The notes under the pieces are model-generated. The model was not told the DNA's origin. It saw only the letters and a list, made by a program, of their open reading frames with translations, and made no database searches. From NCBI RefSeq assembly GCF_000240165.1, contig NC_017586.1:2294001-2358000 (forward strand): a stretch of DNA of 64,000 nt. Reading direction: 5' to 3'. The translations under genes and the position numbers were made by a program. Below, piece after piece: positions 59,868 through 64,000 of the stretch (position 1 is the first letter of the stretch; the number at the start of each line of letters is the position of its first letter). This DNA is from Streptantibioticus cattleyicolor NRRL 8057 = DSM 46488. Lineage in GTDB: Bacteria > Actinomycetota > Actinomycetes > Streptomycetales > Streptomycetaceae.

Positions 59868-60899
59868 ATGCACGCACACGTGACCCCACCGACCGTCCGC
59901 CTCGCAGACCACGCGATCACCATCGACGACCTGCGGAACGACCACCGCACCCACCTACCCGACCACCCCAAACTCCTGGCGCTGCTTCGCTACCTCGGCC
60001 AGACCGGCGTCGAAACGCTGTACTGGAGCCGTCCGATCGAGGAGGCGGCAGCCCCGGTCGGAGTTGAGGCCCGCACGCAGGCCGCGAACGCGGACGCCCG
60101 GCGCATGGCCGCCGAGGCGGCCACCGAGGCGATCGCCTCGGCCGGCCTCAGCCCCGGCGACATCGACGCCGTCATCACCAGCCACACCGTCTGGGCGCTA
60201 CCCACGCTCGACGTCACCCTCGTCGGCGACGTCGGACTGCGGCCGGACGTCGCTCGGATCCCCATGGCCACCGTGGCGTGCGCCGGCGGCGTCCAGGGGC
60301 TCGTCCGGGCCACCGACCTCGTCCGCGCGCGGCCCGGCACTCGGGTCCTGGTCGTCGTGTCCGAGGTCCTGTCGACGAGCTACCACCGCAGCGAGACGAC
60401 CCCTCAGCACGCCATCTACAAGGCGTTGTTCAGCGACTCGGCCGCCGCCTGCGTCGTCTCCGCCGATCCGCTCGCCCCGGGCTTCGCCATCGAGGAGACG
60501 TGGGAGTGGGTGATGCCGGACAGCGACGACCGGTACTGGGGACGGCTGGACGCCGCCGGCTTCCACTTCGAGAGCACGAAGATGGCACCGGCGGCGCCCC
60601 GGGACTCCATGCCGGACCTGGTGAAGTGGCTGGATGGATGGCGCCCGTCGTGGGTGGTCATCCACCCCGGAGGGCCGGGGATCATCGAGGACGTCGCCCG
60701 GGCCCTCGACCTCGACCCGGCGGTTGCGGCCCGCCACGCCTACGCGTCCCTGACCGAGAACGGCAACCTCGGTGGCGCCGGCGTCCTGGACGTGCTACGC
60801 CGCACCCACTCCACCCCGCCGCCAGCCGGTGCTGACGGTCTCATGGTCGGTTTCGGGCCCGGCTTCACGGTGACGGCCCTGCGCGGCACCTGGCGGTGA
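59868..60899 (+). CDS. Type III polyketide synthase-like protein (divergent)
   Basis: A 343-residue thiolase-fold enzyme. Cys138 in V-A-C-A-G-G, His266 in V-I-H-P-G-G-P-G-I-I and Asn300 in G-N-L-G-G-A-G-V-L-D form the Cys-His-Asn triad in chalcone-synthase-like spacing. G-F-G-P-G-F-T-V near the C-terminus is the type III PKS cofactor-loop motif. Compared with RppA, several loop residues differ and the N-terminus is short, so starter and product are unknown. It lies just after a regulator gene in an accessory region. Confidence 0.8.
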   Translation: MHAHVTPPTVRLADHAITIDDLRNDHRTHLPDHPKLLALLRYLGQTGVETLYWSRPIEEAAAPVGVEARTQAANADARRMAAEAATEAIASAGLSPGDIDAVITSHTVWALPTLDVTLVGDVGLRPDVARIPMATVACAGGVQGLVRATDLVRARPGTRVLVVVSEVLSTSYHRSETTPQHAIYKALFSDSAAACVVSADPLAPGFAIEETWEWVMPDSDDRYWGRLDAAGFHFESTKMAPAAPRDSMPDLVKWLDGWRPSWVVIHPGGPGIIEDVARALDLDPAVAARHAYASLTENGNLGGAGVLDVLRRTHSTPPPAGADGLMVGFGPGFTVTALRGTWR

Positions 60900-61077
60900 C
60901 ACTGCCCGCGACCGCGAAGGCCGGCACCAATCGGTGTCGGCCTTCGGTGGTGTCGTCCCCGAGCAGCCAGGCAGCGGGACACCATCGACAGTAGGCGGTG
61001 GCACCGACAAGGGGACTCCTCCGTACGGGAGATCACCCCTATTGCCTCACTCTGCTGGAGCCGAGGAGACTGGCCCG

Positions 61078-61375
61078 ATGGCTACTGCTGACCGCATCCG
61101 GGACGCCGCCGAGCCTCTCGCGCACGCTCTCGTCGCCGTGCAGGACCTCGGCGTCCGGGTGCCGCCTGTAGACGTGCTGATCGCGTACCACTACCACGGC
61201 TGCGTGGTCCGTGTCGCCGACCGCAGCAGCGCCCACCGCCCCGCCGTCGAGGACGCGTTCCGCGCCGCGTTCGAGGCAGCCGGGTGGGGAGTTGGCCGTG
61301 CACGCCGGCAGCGGCCTGACCATGCAGCACCCAGGCGAGCGCACCCGGCTGTCGTACGACGGCGGTCGCGCGTAA
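61078..61375 (+). pseudogene. Small conserved-looking protein gene broken by a one-base insertion
   Basis: The first frame reads M-A-T-A-D-R-I-R-D-A ... F-R-A-A-F-E-A-A-G-W and then becomes Arg-rich; the next frame continues naturally as L-A-V-H-A-G-S-G-L-T-M-Q-H-P-G-E-R-T-R-L and stops at 61373-61375. Removing one G from the GGGG run at 61286-61289 joins the two. Function unknown. Could be a sequencing error. Confidence 0.6.
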
Positions 61376-61496
61376 GGGAAACCCCAGGCTCAACACACAT
61401 GCGTGACGGGCCGCCCAGTGCGAACTGGTGTCTTCTCTCCGGCAGTTCTCGCATTCGCCACCCGAGCCGTGCTGGCACGCAGCTACGCTCACCGGC

Positions 61497-61967
61497 ATGG
61501 TGATGCCCAATTCCCGGGTCATGATCGGCGCAGCTCAGGCGGCGTGGGACCAGGTGAGCGGTCTTCGCTCGGTAGACGATCCGAGCGGGGCGCATGAGGT
61601 GCCGGAGCTGAGCGAGCGCATCGCGGCGGCCACGGCAGGCGGCGCACTGCAACAGATCGGCGCCGGCCAGCCCGGCGGTGAACAGTTCAGCGAGCGGTTC
61701 ATCGAGACGTTGATGCGCAAGATCGTTCAGCGGTGGGACGCGATTGTGGAGGCATCCGACCTGCCGATGGTGCGCCAGGTCGTGACGTGCGCTTTCGCGG
61801 GACACAACGCGGTGGCCTGGCGGGGTCAGGCCGGGCCGGTCCCCGATAGCGAGATGTGGGCGATGACGTGCGCGCTCACGGAGATCGCTGGCTTCGTGGA
61901 CCGGGTGGACGGGCCGGGAGCGTGTGAGCGGGTGCTGCTGGACGGGCTCGCCAGCGGCCTCGAATGA
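61497..61967 (+). CDS. Hypothetical protein
   Basis: 156 residues, mostly helical and soluble, with a W-R-G-Q-A-G segment and one short hydrophobic stretch. GC-biased third positions indicate coding, and ATG 61497 is 6 nt after a TACGCT -10-like box (possible leaderless mRNA). An upstream in-frame ATG at 61428 is not supported by a ribosome binding site. No family recognised; it sits between the broken small gene and a Pycsar-effector-like gene. Confidence 0.65.
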   Translation: MVMPNSRVMIGAAQAAWDQVSGLRSVDDPSGAHEVPELSERIAAATAGGALQQIGAGQPGGEQFSERFIETLMRKIVQRWDAIVEASDLPMVRQVVTCAFAGHNAVAWRGQAGPVPDSEMWAMTCALTEIAGFVDRVDGPGACERVLLDGLASGLE

Positions 61968-62066
61968 ACCGGCCCCTCTATCGGGCCACGCCCGAGGCAC
62001 CCCCTCAGCCAACCCCGCACGGCGCCCCCGTGCCGCCACCCGGCCCGACTCCCGCAGGAGCCCCTG

Positions 62067-62513
62067 ATGACCACCACCCCGACCCGGCCCGACATCGACA
62101 CCGCCCTGGCCGGCCTCCGCACCGAACTCGGCCGCACCGACACCAAGGCGGGCTTGCTGCTCGCCCTCACCGGAGCCGCCCTGGCCGCCCTCGTCCCGGC
62201 CGCGGCCACCACGCACCTGCACACGCCGGCCCTGGCCACCGGCAGCGCAGCCGCCGCCGCGCTCCTGGCCGCCACCGCGCGCCTGCTCCTCGCGGTGCGC
62301 CCGAACTTGGCCGGCCCCGGCTGGCCCACCTGGCCGCCCCTGGCGGACGCTGAACTCGGCCGCCGCGTCGCCGCCGGGCCGCCGCTGGCCGAGGTGCGCG
62401 TCCTCGCTGCCACCGCCACCGCGAAAATGCGTCATATCCGCAGCGCCGTGCACTGGATCCTGGCCAGCCTGACCCTGCTCGCCACCACCGCTGTCCTCAC
62501 CGCCGCGTCCTGA
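62067..62513 (+). CDS. Pycsar-effector-like membrane protein (DUF5706 type)
   Basis: 148 residues. L-R-T-E-L-G-R-T-D-T-K-A-G-L-L-L-A-L at about 17-34 carries the D-x-K-A-x-L-L motif of Pycsar effector transmembrane proteins. Three to four hydrophobic segments follow (about 29-46, 53-76, 128-146). Such proteins are thought to permeabilise membranes on binding cUMP or cCMP made by a PycC cyclase. No PycC is next to it here, so it may be an orphan with another role. It is followed by a strong bidirectional terminator. Confidence 0.65.
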   Translation: MTTTPTRPDIDTALAGLRTELGRTDTKAGLLLALTGAALAALVPAAATTHLHTPALATGSAAAAALLAATARLLLAVRPNLAGPGWPTWPPLADAELGRRVAAGPPLAEVRVLAATATAKMRHIRSAVHWILASLTLLATTAVLTAAS

Positions 62514-62533
62514 CCGGCCGCCGGGTCGGACTT

Positions 62534-62640
62534 TCGACCGCGCCGACGCCGCGCGCCTGCTGTCGCTGCACGGCACGGCCCTGGCTGCCGGGGACGAGCA
62601 GGTGCTCGGCCTGACCGCCGATCTGCGCACGACGGTCTGA
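62534..62640 (+). pseudogene. Possible gene remnant after the Pycsar-like gene
   Basis: Reads F-D-R-A-D-A-A-R-L-L-S-L-H-G-T-A-L-A-A-G-D-E-Q-V-L-G-L-T-stop, helical and plausibly coding, but there is no start codon before it in frame and it overlaps the end of the preceding gene. Probably the 3' end of a lost gene. Confidence 0.3.
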
Positions 62641-62694
62641 CCAGCCGCACGGCGGAGACCTCGCGGCCCCCGCGTCCCACCGGGGCCGCCCGGT

Positions 62695-62722
62695 GCAGCG
62701 GCCCCGCGACCGGGGCCGCTGC
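62695..62722. terminator. Bidirectional terminator hairpin
   Basis: GCAGCGGCCCC (62695-62705) and GGGGCCGCTGC (62712-62722) form a perfect 11-bp stem between the convergent Pycsar-like region and the dioxygenase gene. Confidence 0.85.
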
Positions 62723-62728
62723 GTGATG

Positions 62729-63457
62729 TCAGTTCGGCTGGTCGTTGCCCCGGTACAGGTGCGTGCCGGCCACGACGATCTGCCGGTCCAGGTCAGGATG
62801 GGCGTCCAGTTCATCGGCTGCGCGGTACCCGAGGACCACGCTGGTGCGGGTGGTGGAGCCGGTGTTGGGACCGGCGGTGTGGAAGGCGGTGCCGTCGAAG
62901 ATGAAGATGCCGCCGGCGGGGACGGGCACGGGGACGGCCTGGTCGGTGAGGTCGGCGAGTTCGGGGTGCTCGTCCATCCAGGTGCCGCCGCCGTCGGGCT
63001 GGGGGACGCCGACGTAGGGGGCGCGGTGCGATCCGGGGACGATCCACGTGCAGCCGGTCTGCACGGTGGCCTCCTCCAGGTAGACGACGGCGGTGAGCAG
63101 GCCGCGGGTGGGCTGGAGGATGTCGCGGTGCAGCCGGTCCTTCTGGGCGCCGGGGGCGTTCAGGGAGCCCTGGTTGTGCCTGTTGAGGACGTAGACGAGG
63201 TTGGGGCCGAGGAGCGTGGTCAGCGGTCCGGTGAGGGCGGGGTGGGCGACGAGGCGGTGCATCAGGGCCGGGTCGTGCTGGTAGAGGCGGTAGACCTTGG
63301 TCTGCCCGGCGGGCAGGCGGGCGGCGCGGGCGCGGACCATCTCGGCGACGTCGTCGAGGAGGTCGCGGGGCAGGCCGGGGTCGGGCAGGCGCAGGTAGCC
63401 GAGGTCGCGGTAGTGGCGGGCCTGTTGCTCGGTCAGTGCTGGGTGGTGGGTGAGCAC
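62729..63457 (-). CDS. Phytanoyl-CoA dioxygenase (PhyH) family protein
   Basis: A 242-residue Fe(II)/2-oxoglutarate dioxygenase. H-R-D-I supplies the H-x-D iron ligands and F-H-T-A-G the distal His, with G-S-H-R in the preceding loop. PhyH enzymes hydroxylate or halogenate in primary and secondary metabolism. GTG 63457 has GGAG before it and overlaps the upstream gene's stop by 25 bp, implying one operon. With the neighbouring nucleotidyltransferase it may belong to a specialised-metabolite or sugar-modifying locus cut by the window edge. Confidence 0.85.
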   Translation of the reverse strand: MLTHHPALTEQQARHYRDLGYLRLPDPGLPRDLLDDVAEMVRARAARLPAGQTKVYRLYQHDPALMHRLVAHPALTGPLTTLLGPNLVYVLNRHNQGSLNAPGAQKDRLHRDILQPTRGLLTAVVYLEEATVQTGCTWIVPGSHRAPYVGVPQPDGGGTWMDEHPELADLTDQAVPVPVPAGGIFIFDGTAFHTAGPNTGSTTRTSVVLGYRAADELDAHPDLDRQIVVAGTHLYRGNDQPN

Positions 63458-64000
63458 GGCTGGTCTCCGTTCGAGGTGCGGCCGAAAGCGGTCAGGCGGT
63501 CGGGGGTGCCGAGGTCGGGGGCCGGGGTGCGGATGTCGTAGGCGCCGACGGGATGGCCCTGGCTGATCGCCCAGGGCATGAACTGCCGGTACAGGTCCGC
63601 CTCGGCGGGGCGGGCGAGACGCCGCGCGTACTCCTCGAACTGGGCCCGGAACAGGGTGGGGGTGAGGATGACGGCGCCGGTGCTGGTGGCCTGCCGTAGG
63701 CCCTGGCGGCTGTGTGCGGGCAGCGTGGCGTCCACGCCCTCCAGCGCGTGGACGACGAACTCGCCGTCGGGGTCGAGGAAGAGCCGGCCGGCGTTCTGCG
63801 CGGAGTGGCCGGGAGCGGTGGTCACGGTCCACGTCACCGCTGCCCGGCGGGAGCGGTGCTCGGCGACGGCGGAGGGCAGCAGGGCGGTGGGGAAGAGGGT
63901 GTCTGCGGGCACTACTACCCCGACCGGGGTATCGGGCAGGTCGGCCAGGGCCGCGTAGGCGGCGCCGGCGGTTCCGAGCGGATGGTCCTCGCGGTGAAGG
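63433..64000 (-). CDS. Nucleotidyltransferase-like protein, C-terminal part only
   Basis: The frame is open from the window edge. E-D-H-P-L-G-T-A-G-A-A-Y near the edge matches the P-L-G-T-A-G loop of sugar-phosphate nucleotidyltransferases, and V-V-V-P-A-D-T-L-F the following strand. The remainder (about 160 residues, with W-T-V-T-T-A-P and L-Y-R-Q-F-M-P-W-A-I) fits the end of such an enzyme. The N-terminal G-G-x-G-T-R-L motif lies outside. It overlaps the dioxygenase start by 25 bp. Confidence 0.65.
   Translation of the reverse strand, partial: LHREDHPLGTAGAAYAALADLPDTPVGVVVPADTLFPTALLPSAVAEHRSRRAAVTWTVTTAPGHSAQNAGRLFLDPDGEFVVHALEGVDATLPAHSRQGLRQATSTGAVILTPTLFRAQFEEYARRLARPAEADLYRQFMPWAISQGHPVGAYDIRTPAPDLGTPDRLTAFGRTSNGDQPCSPTTQH

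Overview
The window reads as the chromosome of a Streptomyces or close relative (Streptomycetaceae). The DNA is very GC-rich with GC-biased third codon positions and frequent GTG starts. It carries lineage markers: an AfsR/SARP regulator with a TTA codon, a gamma-butyrolactone (GBL) receptor/AfsA pair, the sepX-glp-galU cell-division/molybdenum-cofactor locus, a hrdD-type sigma factor, tricorn protease, and several promoters of the SigR type (GGAAT-N18-GTT).

Layout. 1-10.3 kb: edge of a serine hydrolase gene, tricorn protease, a TTA-containing SARP regulator, a repeat-rich gap, a small soluble protein, and a three-gene operon (Baeyer-Villiger-type monooxygenase, alpha/beta hydrolase, short-chain dehydrogenase) with a perfect 12-bp inverted repeat at its promoter. 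10.3-17.3 kb: a plastic zone with five copies of one dispersed intergenic repeat. It holds an anti-sigma-type ATPase gene broken by a one-base frameshift, an XRE-type regulator without its DNA-binding domain, a flavoprotein, a CYTH protein, an N-terminally deleted SDR gene, and an intact TetR/quinone-oxidoreductase pair. 17.3-22.7 kb: housekeeping-like genes (MerR, GNAT, MarP-like protease, DUF2630, cupin, isocitrate-lyase family, thioredoxin with a SigR promoter).

22.8-28.1 kb is a GBL signalling cluster: three TetR-family regulators, AfsA and an NAD-dependent dehydratase/reductase, with ARE-like operators. At 28.3 kb a heptanucleotide is repeated 25 times. At 30.3-32.9 kb two translationally coupled genes look like a bacterial NLR-like receptor (NB-ARC plus helical repeats) and a small effector. 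Both carry a similar G-P-x-[IV]-Q motif, in the receptor N-terminus and the effector C-terminus, as expected for amyloid-signalling regulated-cell-death pairs. This is the most interesting system in the window.

33-58.4 kb is core chromosome: tRNA-Ala, sepX/glpR, GNAT, mogA-moaC-glp-galU, 5-FTHF cyclo-ligase, penicillin acylase, a cation/proton antiporter (probable CTG start, SigR promoter), an MFS transporter, an FmdB/Ruc-like zinc ribbon protein under a SigR promoter that overlaps a CIRCE element, MTAP, mscL, hrdD (SigR promoter), MarR-MFS and TetR-membrane-protein gene sets, DoxX, AtuA-like protein and type II NADH dehydrogenase. 58.5-64 kb lies downstream of tRNA-Arg(CCU) and looks like accessory DNA: an MmyB-like regulator, a divergent type III PKS, a frameshifted small gene, an unknown gene, a Pycsar-effector-like membrane protein, a PhyH-type dioxygenase and part of a nucleotidyltransferase.

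All calls come from reading the sequence and remembered family features. No database search was run.
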